From: VRUE01 sp046733315
GTDB lineage: Bacteria > Actinomycetota > Thermoleophilia > Solirubrobacterales > 70-9
Direction of reading: 5' to 3'
Assembly: GCA_046733315.1 (NCBI GenBank)
Contig: JBKPOV010000161.1
Span: forward strand, 1 to 32,290
Length of the DNA stretch: 32,290 nucleotides
The notes under the pieces are model-generated. The model did not search any database. It saw only the letters and a list, made by a program, of their open reading frames with translations, and was not told where the DNA came from. Positions 17,984 to 25,019 of the stretch are shown in pieces; the first letter of the stretch is position 1, and each line of letters starts with the position of its first letter. Position numbers and translations under genes: made by a program.

Positions 17984-18074
17984 GCGGGTCCTGTCGCGGC
18001 GGCCCTCCCCCATGTGCTCGGACGCGCTGCGCGCGACCTCCGCTATGGGGGACCCCCGCCACCGCGCCACCCGC
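17984..18074. repeat. Palindromic element, family B, copy 3 (B3), in a divergent intergenic region
   Basis: 91 bp, the inverted copy of 3782-3872 with one visible mismatch. It lies between the start of nth (17963, minus) and the -10 of the alpha/beta hydrolase gene (18101, plus), so it fills the promoter region of both. Confidence 0.9.
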
Positions 18075-18100
18075 GCGAGATGCCGCCACGGCGGACGCCA

Positions 18101-18106
18101 TAGGGT
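18101..18106 (+). promoter_or_regulatory. -10 hexamer TAGGGT of the alpha/beta hydrolase gene
   Basis: 8 nt before the ATG at 18115, suggesting a leaderless mRNA. Element B3 ends where the -35 would be. Confidence 0.45.
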
Positions 18107-18114
18107 TCGGGCCG

Positions 18115-18933
18115 ATGCCGCGTGCGATCGAAGAAGCGGAGCTTGTGGTCGACGGGGTGTCGGTCTTCTATCGGCGCGTGCCGGGGGATGGGACGCCGAC
18201 GGTCTACTGCCACGGCAACCCGACCCACGGCGAGGACTGGTTGCCCTTCCTTGAGCGCGGCGGGCCGGCGATCGCGATCGACATGCCGGGCTGGGGACGC
18301 TCGGATCGGCCCGACCCGGCGCACTTCGACTACTCGATGTACGGGCTCTCGGTCTTCCTCGAGAAGTGCCTCGACGAGCTCGGCGTTTCCCGCCGCAAGC
18401 TGGTCGTCCACGATTGGGGCTGCCTGGCGCTTATCGGCGCCCAGCGCCGCCCGGACTTGGTCGAGAAGCTCGTGGTGATCAACGCGGTGCCGCTGTTGCC
18501 CGGCTACCGCTGGCACTGGGTGGCGCAGATCTGGCGGCGTCGCTGGCTTGGCGAGCTCGCCAACGCAACCGCCACCAAGTCGTCGATGGGATTGATCATG
18601 CGGCAGCTCTCGGGCGACCGCCGGCCGATGCCACCGCAGTTCATCGAGATGATCTGGCGCCACATGGATCACGGCACCAACCAGGCCACACTCGCCCTCT
18701 ACCGCCACGCCAATCCCGACCGCCTGGCCCTCGCCGGCAAGGACCTCAACCGCCTGACGTGCCCCTCCCTAGTCCTCTGGGGTGCAAACGATTCGTTCCT
18801 CAAGCCCCGCTTCGCCGAGGCCTACGCTGACGCCCTCCCAAGCTCACAGCTCCAAGTCGTCCCAGCCGCCGGCCACTGGCCCTGGATCGACGACGCTCGC
18901 GTCATCGACGACGTCTTGGAGTTCGTCCGTTAG
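18115..18933 (+). CDS. Alpha/beta hydrolase, haloalkane dehalogenase/epoxide hydrolase type
   Basis: 272 residues. Oxyanion-hole loop HGNPTHGEDW (33-42); nucleophile elbow VVHDWGC with Asp100 (Asp-Trp, as in haloalkane dehalogenases and epoxide hydrolases rather than the Ser of esterases); acid candidate Asp226 in GANDSF; catalytic His254 in AGHWPWID. A cap domain occupies about 130-205. The Asp nucleophile implies a covalent alkyl-enzyme route that opens a C-halogen or epoxide bond; which one cannot be decided. It precedes the PI cluster but is separated from it by element B4 and a promoter. Confidence 0.85.
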   Translation: MPRAIEEAELVVDGVSVFYRRVPGDGTPTVYCHGNPTHGEDWLPFLERGGPAIAIDMPGWGRSDRPDPAHFDYSMYGLSVFLEKCLDELGVSRRKLVVHDWGCLALIGAQRRPDLVEKLVVINAVPLLPGYRWHWVAQIWRRRWLGELANATATKSSMGLIMRQLSGDRRPMPPQFIEMIWRHMDHGTNQATLALYRHANPDRLALAGKDLNRLTCPSLVLWGANDSFLKPRFAEAYADALPSSQLQVVPAAGHWPWIDDARVIDDVLEFVR

Positions 18934-18948
18934 CCGAGACGGAACTCG

Positions 18949-19028
18949 GACGGGTGGCACGGGGGAGGGGGGTCGAGGACAGCCCGTGGACTGCCCGCAG
19001 GCCCCCCTCCCCCGTGACAGGACCCGTC
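18949..19028. repeat. Palindromic element, family B, copy 4 (B4)
   Basis: Terminal arms GACGGGT (18949-18955) / ACCCGTC (19022-19028). An inner 15-bp perfect palindrome begins CACGGGGGAGGGGGG (18958-18972) and is answered at 19002-19016. Its terminal arms differ from B1-B3 (GCGGGT/ACCCGC) but remain paired; GGTGGC and GACAGGACCC are shared. It lies between the hydrolase stop and the promoter of the PAP2 gene. Confidence 0.85.
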
Positions 19029-19040
19029 CGCCCTTTCCGC

Positions 19041-19063
19041 CCCGTTAACGGGCGAATTACAAT
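19041..19063 (+). promoter_or_regulatory. Promoter of the PAP2 gene with adjacent palindrome
   Basis: -10 TACAAT (19058-19063) lies 9 nt before the GTG at 19073, so the mRNA is probably leaderless. A perfect 12-bp palindrome CCCGTTAACGGG (19041-19052) sits directly upstream, inside the -35/-10 spacer region, and could be an operator. Confidence 0.5.
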
Positions 19064-19072
19064 TGGCCGTCC

Positions 19073-19855
19073 GTGTCTCGCGCCCTCGCCCGCATCGGAA
19101 CCAAGCTGCCCCAAGGTTGGGGCGACGCCGGCCGCCAGCTCGGCATCCTCGTCCTGGTCGATGTCGCCTACGAGCTTGTCCGCGGCATCGCCGACGGCCA
19201 GCGCGCCGAGGCAATCGCGCATGGCCAACAGGTGATCGACTTCGAGCGCTCGACCCATAGCCTCTTCGAGCCCAGCTTCCAGGCCTTCTTCCTGTCCGCC
19301 AACTGGGTGGTCGACATCGCCAACCAGCTCTATCTCAACGCCCAGTTCTCGATCGCGCTGGGCTTCCTGGTCTGGCTCTACCTCTTCCGCAACGAGTCCT
19401 ATTACTTCGTGCGCAACATGTTCGTCGTCTCGATGGGCTTCGCTTTGGTCGGCTACACGCTCTACCCGACCGCACCGCCGCGGATGTTCCCCGACCAGAA
19501 CTTCGTCGACACGATCGTCGATTTCTCCAACGTCAATCACGACTCCTCGCTGGCCAAAGTCTTCATCAACCCCTACGCGGCGGTGCCGAGCATGCACTGC
19601 GCCTTCGCCGCGATGATCGGCTGCACGGGGATGCGGGTCTGCCACAACTGGTGGTCGAAGGCCTGGTGGGGCGCCTGGCCGCTGCTGATCGCCTGGGTCG
19701 TGATCGTCACCGGCAACCACTACTGGCTGGACGTCGCGCTCGGCTGGATGGTCGCCGCCGCCTCCGCGCTGGTGGCACAGCGCCTCCTCGCGCGCGCCCG
19801 CCCGCACGCCTGGGCTTGGCGCTCCCCCGGCTCTCCACGAGAGGCCGAGGCGTAA
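19073..19855 (+). CDS. PAP2-family membrane phosphatase (inositolphosphotransferase-like)
   Basis: 260 residues, several transmembrane helices. The PAP2 motifs are of the PAP2_3/Aur1-like kind: YPTAPPR (motif 1 region), AVPSMHCAFA (motif 2 with His), and GNHYWLDVALG (motif 3 with catalytic His and Asp). GTG start at 19073 fits the -10 at 19058. The next two genes make PI-phosphate and inositol-1-phosphate, so removal of the phosphate from PI-phosphate is an attractive role; other lipid phosphate substrates are possible. Family call strong, substrate inferred. Confidence 0.85.
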   Translation: MSRALARIGTKLPQGWGDAGRQLGILVLVDVAYELVRGIADGQRAEAIAHGQQVIDFERSTHSLFEPSFQAFFLSANWVVDIANQLYLNAQFSIALGFLVWLYLFRNESYYFVRNMFVVSMGFALVGYTLYPTAPPRMFPDQNFVDTIVDFSNVNHDSSLAKVFINPYAAVPSMHCAFAAMIGCTGMRVCHNWWSKAWWGAWPLLIAWVVIVTGNHYWLDVALGWMVAAASALVAQRLLARARPHAWAWRSPGSPREAEA

Positions 19856-19881
19856 AAGCCCATCGGGGCCGCCGCTCCCGG

Positions 19882-19887
19882 TAGCCT
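19882..19887 (+). promoter_or_regulatory. -10 hexamer TAGCCT of the CDP-alcohol phosphatidyltransferase gene
   Basis: 8 nt before the ATG at 19896, a further leaderless-type promoter, within the PI cluster. Confidence 0.45.
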
Positions 19888-19895
19888 CACTTGCG

Positions 19896-20561
19896 ATGGA
19901 ATCTTCGGCGCCTCCGAAGGCCCCCGGCGGTCGCCGCAACGGTCGTCAGGCCCGCAACGGCCAGGAGCTGCGCGCCTACGCGCGGGAGCGCCTGATCGAT
20001 TCGCGGCTGACGCCGAATGCGATCTCGGTCGCTGGCCTGATCGGCAACCTGGTTGCCGCCGTCCTCGTCACCCAGCACCTCTTCTTCCTCGCCGGGGTCG
20101 CCTTCATCGCCGGCTCGGTGATGGACACACTGGACGGGCGCTACTCGCGGATGTCGGGCAAGGGGACGCTCTTCGGCGCCTTCCTCGACTCGACCCTGGA
20201 CCGGATCGAGGAGGGGATCGTGCTTGCCGCCGTGGCGGGCTACTTCGCCGCCCAAGGTCAGGACTTTGCCGCTGCGATGTGCGTCGTCGCCGTGCTCGGC
20301 TCGTTGATGGTCTCCTACACCCGTGCCCGTGCCGAGGCGCTGGGGGTCGAGTGCAAGGTCGGGTTGGCGACGCGTCCCGTCCGGGTAGTCATACTCTCGG
20401 TCGGCTTGGTCTTCGCCAAGGGCGCCGGGCTCGGCGATTTCGAACTGCTGGCGCCCTCGGTCTACCTGATCGCGGCGCTGACCATCATCACCACGATCCA
20501 GCGTGTATGGCACGTCCGAAACCAGCTTTCAAACGAGGGACCGGACCCAACAGACCTGTAA
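19896..20561 (+). CDS. CDP-alcohol phosphatidyltransferase, probable phosphatidylinositol-phosphate synthase
   Basis: 221 residues, about six transmembrane segments. The family signature is at about residues 76-101: D-x2-D-G-x3-R-x8-G-x3-D-x3-D (DTLDGRYSR ... GAFLDSTLD), with Ser where Ala is usual before the Arg. It joins an alcohol to CDP-diacylglycerol at the membrane. Inositol-1-phosphate as acceptor is inferred from the ino1 gene 62 bp downstream; PG-phosphate synthesis is the main alternative. The N-terminus is basic and cytoplasmic. Confidence 0.85.
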   Translation: MESSAPPKAPGGRRNGRQARNGQELRAYARERLIDSRLTPNAISVAGLIGNLVAAVLVTQHLFFLAGVAFIAGSVMDTLDGRYSRMSGKGTLFGAFLDSTLDRIEEGIVLAAVAGYFAAQGQDFAAAMCVVAVLGSLMVSYTRARAEALGVECKVGLATRPVRVVILSVGLVFAKGAGLGDFELLAPSVYLIAALTIITTIQRVWHVRNQLSNEGPDPTDL

Positions 20562-20622
20562 CCAGTCGCGGCTCAGGGTGTCCCTTGCCACCTAGCCCGA
20601 TCGAGGAAGGACTTCGAATTAC

Positions 20623-21798
20623 ATGAGCGATAGCAACGGAGCAAACGGCAGCAACGGAGCCGCCCGGACCGACGAGAAAGTTCGCGTCGCGATCGTCGGC
20701 GTCGGCAACTGCGCCAACAGCTTCATCCAAGGCGTCCAGTACTACAAGGAAGCCGATCCCGGCGAGGAAGTGCCCGGCCTGATGCACGTCGACCTTGGCG
20801 GTTACCACGTCGGCGACGTCGAGTTCGTCGCCGCCTTTGACATCGATTCCGAGAAGGTCGGCAAGGATCTCTCCGAGGCGATCTGGTCCGGCCAGAACGA
20901 CACGATCAAATTCGCCGAGGTGCCGAAGCTCGGCGTCAAGGTCGAGCGCGGCATGACCCACGACGGCCTTGGCAAGTACCTGAAGGAGAAGATCACCAAG
21001 GCGCCCGGGGAAACCGCTGACGTCGTCGGCATCCTCAAAGAGACCAAGGCGGATGTGCTGGTCTGCTACCTGCCGGTCGGCTCCGAGGAGGCGACCAAGT
21101 GGTACGTCGAGCAGGCGCTCACGGCGGGCGTCGGCTTCGTCAACTGCCTGCCGGTCTTCATCGCCCGCGAGGACTACTGGGACAAGCGCTTCAAAGAGGC
21201 CGGCCTGCCGATCATCGGCGACGACATCAAGTCCCAGGTCGGGGCGACGATCGTCCACCGCCAGCTCGCCCGCCTCTTCCACGACCGCGGCGTCCGCGTT
21301 GAGCGCACCTCGCAGCTCAACGTCGGCGGCAACATGGACTTCTACAACATGCTCGAGCGCGAGCGGCTCGACTCGAAGAAGATCTCCAAGACCAACGCGG
21401 TCACCTCGATCATGGGCCACGAGCTGCCCGCCGAGGACGTCCACGTCGGCCCCTCCGACTACGTCGCTTGGCTGACCGACCGCAAGTGGGCGCACATCCG
21501 CCTCGAGGGCAAAGCCTTCGGCGACGTGCCGCTCAACGTCGAGCTCAAGCTCGAGGTCTGGGACTCGCCCAACTCGGCCGGCGTCGTCATCGACGCCGTG
21601 CGGCTGATCAAGCTGGCGCTCAACAACGGCATCGCCGGCCAGCTCGACGGTCCCTCCAGCTACCTGATGAAGTCGCCGCACTCCCAGCGTCCCGACGACG
21701 AAGCGCGCGAGCAGACCGAGGAGTTCATCGCGGCCAACAAGCGCGGGGCGGGCGCTGCACCCAAGGTCGAGAAGCCGGCGACAGAGGTCGAGGCGTGA
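20623..21798 (+). CDS. ino1: Inositol-1-phosphate synthase
   Basis: 391 residues, actinobacterial/archaeal short type. NAD-binding start VAIVGVGNCANSFIQG, then SQVGATIVHR, the conserved NVGGNMDFYNML and SKTNAVTSI. It converts glucose-6-phosphate to L-myo-inositol-1-phosphate, the acceptor for PI-phosphate synthase next door. Ribosome site AGGAAGGA upstream of the ATG; unlike its neighbours this gene has a normal leader. Low-complexity Asn/Gly/Ser N-tail and Ala/Glu C-tail. Confidence 0.95.
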   Translation: MSDSNGANGSNGAARTDEKVRVAIVGVGNCANSFIQGVQYYKEADPGEEVPGLMHVDLGGYHVGDVEFVAAFDIDSEKVGKDLSEAIWSGQNDTIKFAEVPKLGVKVERGMTHDGLGKYLKEKITKAPGETADVVGILKETKADVLVCYLPVGSEEATKWYVEQALTAGVGFVNCLPVFIAREDYWDKRFKEAGLPIIGDDIKSQVGATIVHRQLARLFHDRGVRVERTSQLNVGGNMDFYNMLERERLDSKKISKTNAVTSIMGHELPAEDVHVGPSDYVAWLTDRKWAHIRLEGKAFGDVPLNVELKLEVWDSPNSAGVVIDAVRLIKLALNNGIAGQLDGPSSYLMKSPHSQRPDDEAREQTEEFIAANKRGAGAAPKVEKPATEVEA

Positions 21799-21812
21799 TG
21801 TCCTAGCCCCCT

Positions 21813-21832
21813 CCGATCCCTGCCCGGATCGG
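21813..21832 (+). terminator. Short hairpin after ino1
   Basis: CCGATCC (21813-21819), a 6-nt loop, GGATCGG (21826-21832), followed by TCTT. It lies 15 bp past the ino1 stop and just before the next -10, so it could be a weak terminator. Confidence 0.45.
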
Positions 21833-21835
21833 TCT

Positions 21836-21841
21836 TATGCT
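21836..21841 (+). promoter_or_regulatory. -10 hexamer TATGCT of the GT/PHP fusion gene
   Basis: 6 nt before the GTG at 21848; leaderless-type promoter placed straight after the hairpin. Confidence 0.5.
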
Positions 21842-21847
21842 GCGGCC

Positions 21848-23122
21848 GTGTCGGAAAAGCTTTCGATAGTCCAGGTCACGCCCTACCGGCGTGGCACGGA
21901 GAATCCGGTCAACCTCTATGTCGAGCGGGTCTCGGCGGAGTTGGAACGGCGCGGTCACGGCGTGCGGGTCGCCGGAGTTGGCGATCAGGTCAAAAAGCTG
22001 CTGCGGGCCTCGACTGCGGACATCGTCCACGTCCACGATCCGTTCGCGCCGCGCGTTTCCTCTACCGCCCTGCGCTACTCCTCCGCGCTCAACGTCGCCA
22101 CCTTCCACGCGCCGCAGGAGCGGGTGCTCTCGACCCAGGTAGCGCGGCCGCTGGTCGAGATCTTCTTCGGCCGGCTCGATGCCCGAACGGTCAGCTCAGC
22201 GCCGACCGGGCAGCTGCTCGAGCGCTACTTCCCGGCCTCCTATGAGCTGGTCCCGCCCGGAGGGGAGGGTCGGGAGTGGTCGCAGGTTGCCGCCGAGCTG
22301 GAGGCGCTCTATTTGAGGCTGGTCGGGCGCCGCCACGATCCCGCCGGCAATCCGGCGGTGCGTCAGCGCATCGTCAAGCGGCCCCTGATCGAGGTCGACC
22401 TGCACATGCACACCGACCACTCGCCCGACTGTGCGACTCCGGTTGAGGTGCTGCTGGAGACGGCTCGCGACCGGGGCCTTGGCGCGATCGCGATCACCGA
22501 CCACAACGAGGTCTCTGGGGCGCTTGAGGCACGCAAGATCGCCGAACAGATGGGCGACATCAAGGTGATCGTCGCCGAGGAGGTCAAGACCGCCGAACAG
22601 GGCGAGGTGATCGGGCTCTTCCTCGAGGAGAAGATCCCGCGCGGGATGACGATGGCGGAGACGATCGCCGCCATCCGCGAGCAGGGTGGCCTCGTCTACG
22701 TCCCTCACCCTTTCGACCGCTTCCACTCGGTGCCCGACTACGAGCACCTGCTCGACATCGTCGAGGAGATCGACGTGCTCGAGGTCTTCAACCCGCGCGT
22801 GGCGCTGACCGCCTTCAACGAGGAGGCCGAACGCTTCGCCCGCAAGTACCGGATCGTCCCCGGGGCGGGCTCCGACAGCCACGTCGCCCAGGGTCTGGGC
22901 AGCGTGCGGGTGAGGATCCACGACTTCGACGGCCCCGAGGAGTTCCTCGAGGCGATGCGCGATGCCGACATCACCCGCAAGCACAAGAACCTCGTCTACG
23001 TGCAGGCGCTGAAGCTGTTGCAGACCACCGGCCGGCCGAAGGCGCCGAAACGCAGCGTCGCCGACGCCAAGCCGGTGCGCGGAGGGCGGCCGCGAAAACG
23101 CCGCCCGGCGAGCAAGAGCTGA
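21848..23122 (+). CDS. Fusion of a glycosyltransferase N-domain (PimA-like, donor domain missing) to a PHP phosphoesterase
   Basis: 424 residues. Residues 1-140 look like the N-terminal acceptor domain of a GT4/PimA-type glycosyltransferase: VQVTPYRRGTENPVNLYVER, then IVHVHDPFAPRVSSTALRYS, then TGQLLERYFPASYELVPPGG. Where the sugar-nucleotide domain should follow, only a last-helix remnant is left (EWSQVAAELEALYLRL, about 142-157). Residues about 178-390 form a complete PHP domain with metal motifs DLHMHTDHSPDC, AITDHNEVSGA, VPHPFDR and GSDSHVA. A basic tail (KAPKRSVADAKPVRGGRPRK) ends it. The PHP part probably hydrolyses a phosphoester; glycosyl transfer is unlikely without the donor domain. 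Placed after ino1, so a link to inositol lipids is possible. Confidence 0.85.
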   Translation: MSEKLSIVQVTPYRRGTENPVNLYVERVSAELERRGHGVRVAGVGDQVKKLLRASTADIVHVHDPFAPRVSSTALRYSSALNVATFHAPQERVLSTQVARPLVEIFFGRLDARTVSSAPTGQLLERYFPASYELVPPGGEGREWSQVAAELEALYLRLVGRRHDPAGNPAVRQRIVKRPLIEVDLHMHTDHSPDCATPVEVLLETARDRGLGAIAITDHNEVSGALEARKIAEQMGDIKVIVAEEVKTAEQGEVIGLFLEEKIPRGMTMAETIAAIREQGGLVYVPHPFDRFHSVPDYEHLLDIVEEIDVLEVFNPRVALTAFNEEAERFARKYRIVPGAGSDSHVAQGLGSVRVRIHDFDGPEEFLEAMRDADITRKHKNLVYVQALKLLQTTGRPKAPKRSVADAKPVRGGRPRKRRPASKS

Positions 23123-23787
23123 TGCAGGCGGGGCGCCCGAAAGGAGCCGAGGCGGGCTCGTCAAAGAGAGCGCCCAGCCCCATGCCCGCCACCGACGACG
23201 AGATCAAGGAGAAGTACCTCGAGCGCGCGATTCGCGAGCTCAACCAGCTGACCCACGATCTGCAGTCCTGCCCCCACTGTCCGCGCGGCAAGCTGATGCC
23301 GGTGCTCGGCTCCGGCCATCCGCAGGCCGATGTCTTCATGCTCAAGCAGGCTCCCGCCGCGGCGGAGATCGAAGAGGGGGTCGCCTTCTACGGTCGCGCC
23401 GGCAACGCGCTGATGAAGAGCTTCAAGCGCCTCGGCATCGACCCGCTCGTCGTCTACGGCACGCTCTGCGTCAAGTGCCCGATTGCGGAGCCGGATCTCG
23501 CCGCGGAGGAGTGCATGCGTCGCGTGGTCGAGGAGATGGCGATCGTGCAGCCGAAGATCGTCGTCGTCATGGGCGAACCGGCCCTGCGCGTGCTCAACAA
23601 GTTCGAGGTTCCGCTCTCGCGCACGATCGAGGCTCGTGAGGGGGAGGTCCAGGCGTTCACGCCGACGATCGATGCTCTTTACACGCCTGATATTGACGAG
23701 TCGCTTGATGAAGAGGATGCCAAGGCGCGGTTTTGGCGGTCGTTCAAGATGCTCGGGGAGTGGTACGAGGATTTGCCGCCCTATTAG
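23122..23787 (+). CDS. Uracil-DNA glycosylase family 4-like iron-sulfur protein with altered active site
   Basis: 221 residues. It keeps the Fe-S Cys pattern of type 4/5 UDG (Cys50 and Cys53 in CPHC; Cys119 in VKCP; Cys131) and the FYGRAGNAL segment. The catalytic motif GEAPGxxED is LKQAPAAAEIEE, and no C-terminal HPS-type motif 2 is visible; residues 185-205 are instead acidic (DIDESLDEEDAKAR). It may therefore be a repair protein of different specificity or a non-catalytic relative. TGATG couples it to the PHP gene. Element C2 follows 5 bp after the stop. Confidence 0.75.
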   Translation: MQAGRPKGAEAGSSKRAPSPMPATDDEIKEKYLERAIRELNQLTHDLQSCPHCPRGKLMPVLGSGHPQADVFMLKQAPAAAEIEEGVAFYGRAGNALMKSFKRLGIDPLVVYGTLCVKCPIAEPDLAAEECMRRVVEEMAIVQPKIVVVMGEPALRVLNKFEVPLSRTIEAREGEVQAFTPTIDALYTPDIDESLDEEDAKARFWRSFKMLGEWYEDLPPY

Positions 23788-23792
23788 GCGGG

Positions 23793-23911
23793 GGAGGGAC
23801 CGGGTGCCCCTCCGTCTTGCTGGGGTTTTCGCCTCTAACGTCTTGTCTCTCGCTGAGTGGGCTGTGCGAAAACCGGGACGCCGCTGCGTCGGAGGGGCAC
23901 CCGGTCCCTCC
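23793..23911. repeat. Palindromic element, family C, copy 2 (C2), between convergent genes
   Basis: 119 bp with perfect 22-bp outer arms (23793-23814 and 23890-23911, beginning GGAGGGACCGGG). The inner arm is GGTTTTCGC / GCGAAAACC. GCTGGGGTTTTCGCC and GGGACGCCGCTG match C1. It lies between the UDG-like stop (23787) and the LLM stop (23921); no T-run, but a two-way terminator is plausible. Confidence 0.93.
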
Positions 23912-23920
23912 TCTACGGGT

Positions 23921-24709
23921 TCAGGGGGCGGCGGACTCGGCTAGGGCGAGCATTGGCTCGACCTTCGCGCTCGCGAGGCCACGAACCACGACCGTGTCTA
24001 GGGCTGTGTAAGCGGATAGCTGGGATTGGGCGGTGGTGCTGTCCTCTGCGGCTACGCCTACGGTGCCCTCGGGCTCTTTGAGGCGGGCGAAGTGGTTGCG
24101 GTAGCCGTCGTGGAGGTCGCGGTAGAAGGATTCCTCCTTGGCTAGGCGGTCTGGAGCGTCGGGGCCGACGGCGGTGCGGACGTAGCCGAAGATTGGGGGG
24201 GTGGGGCGGCCTGCCTCGGCGGCGCCTGCTTCGACCTTGGCGCGGGCGCCAGCGGCGAAGTCGGGGGTCATCCAGTTGAAGAAGGCGCCGTCGAACTCGG
24301 CCCCCGCCAGGGCGCACATCTTTGGGCCCATCGCGGCGAGGACGAGACGGACGCCGGGCAGTTTCTCGCGCAGCTCGGGCAGCGACTCGCGCATTCGGGT
24401 CAGCGGCTTCTCCGAGAAGCCGGCGCCGACGCCGAGCCAGAGGCGGGACGGGTCGAGGCCGAGCCGCTCGATGTCGGCGGCGATCGTCTCGGGTGGCGTT
24501 CGGTCGAGGGCGATCACGGCGACGCCGAGGTTCAGGTCGGGCGCCGCGGCACCGAACTCCGCCAGCGTCTCCAGTCCTTTGGCCCCGGGATGGTCGTTCG
24601 ACCACATCGAGCTGTAGCCGACCTCTGCACAGCGCTCGGCCAGGGGCCGAGCGACGTCAGGATCCAACCCCGCGGCCACTCCGAAGCCTCTTCCTCGCTC
24701 AACGCTCAT
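23921..24709 (-). CDS. LLM-class F420-dependent oxidoreductase
   Basis: 262 residues, luciferase-like TIM barrel. Recognisable: GYSSMWSNDHPGAKGLETLAEF, VAVIALDRTPPETIAADI, and RLWLGVGAGFSEKPLTRMRE, typical of the F420-using actinobacterial group rather than FMN luciferases. Substrate unknown. Slightly short for the family (usually about 280-340). Leaderless-type -10 TAGGCT lies 6 nt before the ATG. It is divergent from the small membrane protein gene. Confidence 0.85.
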   Translation of the reverse strand: MSVERGRGFGVAAGLDPDVARPLAERCAEVGYSSMWSNDHPGAKGLETLAEFGAAAPDLNLGVAVIALDRTPPETIAADIERLGLDPSRLWLGVGAGFSEKPLTRMRESLPELREKLPGVRLVLAAMGPKMCALAGAEFDGAFFNWMTPDFAAGARAKVEAGAAEAGRPTPPIFGYVRTAVGPDAPDRLAKEESFYRDLHDGYRNHFARLKEPEGTVGVAAEDSTTAQSQLSAYTALDTVVVRGLASAKVEPMLALAESAAP

Positions 24710-24715
24710 CGCGTC

Positions 24716-24721
24716 AGCCTA
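24716..24721 (-). promoter_or_regulatory. -10 hexamer TAGGCT of the LLM gene
   Basis: 6 nt before the ATG at 24709; the upstream CTGTCA is a possible weak -35 with short (15 nt) spacing. Confidence 0.5.
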
Positions 24722-24782
24722 TTGCGCGAGAGAATTGACAGTTCCGTTTCATTCTGCGCGCCACAGACAACACATTTCGCCC

Positions 24783-24788
24783 TAGGCT
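24783..24788 (+). promoter_or_regulatory. -10 hexamer TAGGCT of the small membrane protein gene
   Basis: 9 nt before the ATG at 24798; the same hexamer as the divergent LLM promoter. The 88-bp region between the two starts otherwise holds only a stray TTGACA (24735-24740). Confidence 0.5.
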
Positions 24789-24797
24789 GGCATCATC

Positions 24798-25013
24798 ATG
24801 GAGGCGATGGCTCAAGAATGGACAGACGGGCGGCTCGACGAACTGAGTCAAAAGGTGGATCGTGGCTTCGAGCGAGTTGACGCTGACATCCGAGAGCTAC
24901 GCGTGGAGATAGCGACGGTCCAGCGCACGATGGTTCAAGGATTCATTGCTTTGACAGCGGCGATGCTGGCCGGCTTTGGCGGCCTCGCTGCTCTCATCGC
25001 CACCCAGGGCTGA
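24798..25013 (+). CDS. Small coiled-coil protein with C-terminal membrane segment
   Basis: 71 residues. Residues 8-45 (WTDGRLDELSQKVDRGFERV, then DADIRELRVEIATVQRTMVQ) have a heptad pattern predicting a coiled coil; residues 46-68 (GFIALTAAMLAGFGGLAALIA) form one transmembrane helix. A tail-anchored arrangement. Similar short proteins are common and uncharacterised in actinobacteria. ATG 24798 agrees with the -10 at 24783. It ends 6 bp from the convergent rlmD stop. Confidence 0.7.
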   Translation: MEAMAQEWTDGRLDELSQKVDRGFERVDADIRELRVEIATVQRTMVQGFIALTAAMLAGFGGLAALIATQG

Positions 25014-25019
25014 CTAGCC

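Noticed and set aside
17964..18101. N-terminal extension of nth to 18101
   Set aside because: Reads element B3; homology begins at the ATG at 17963.
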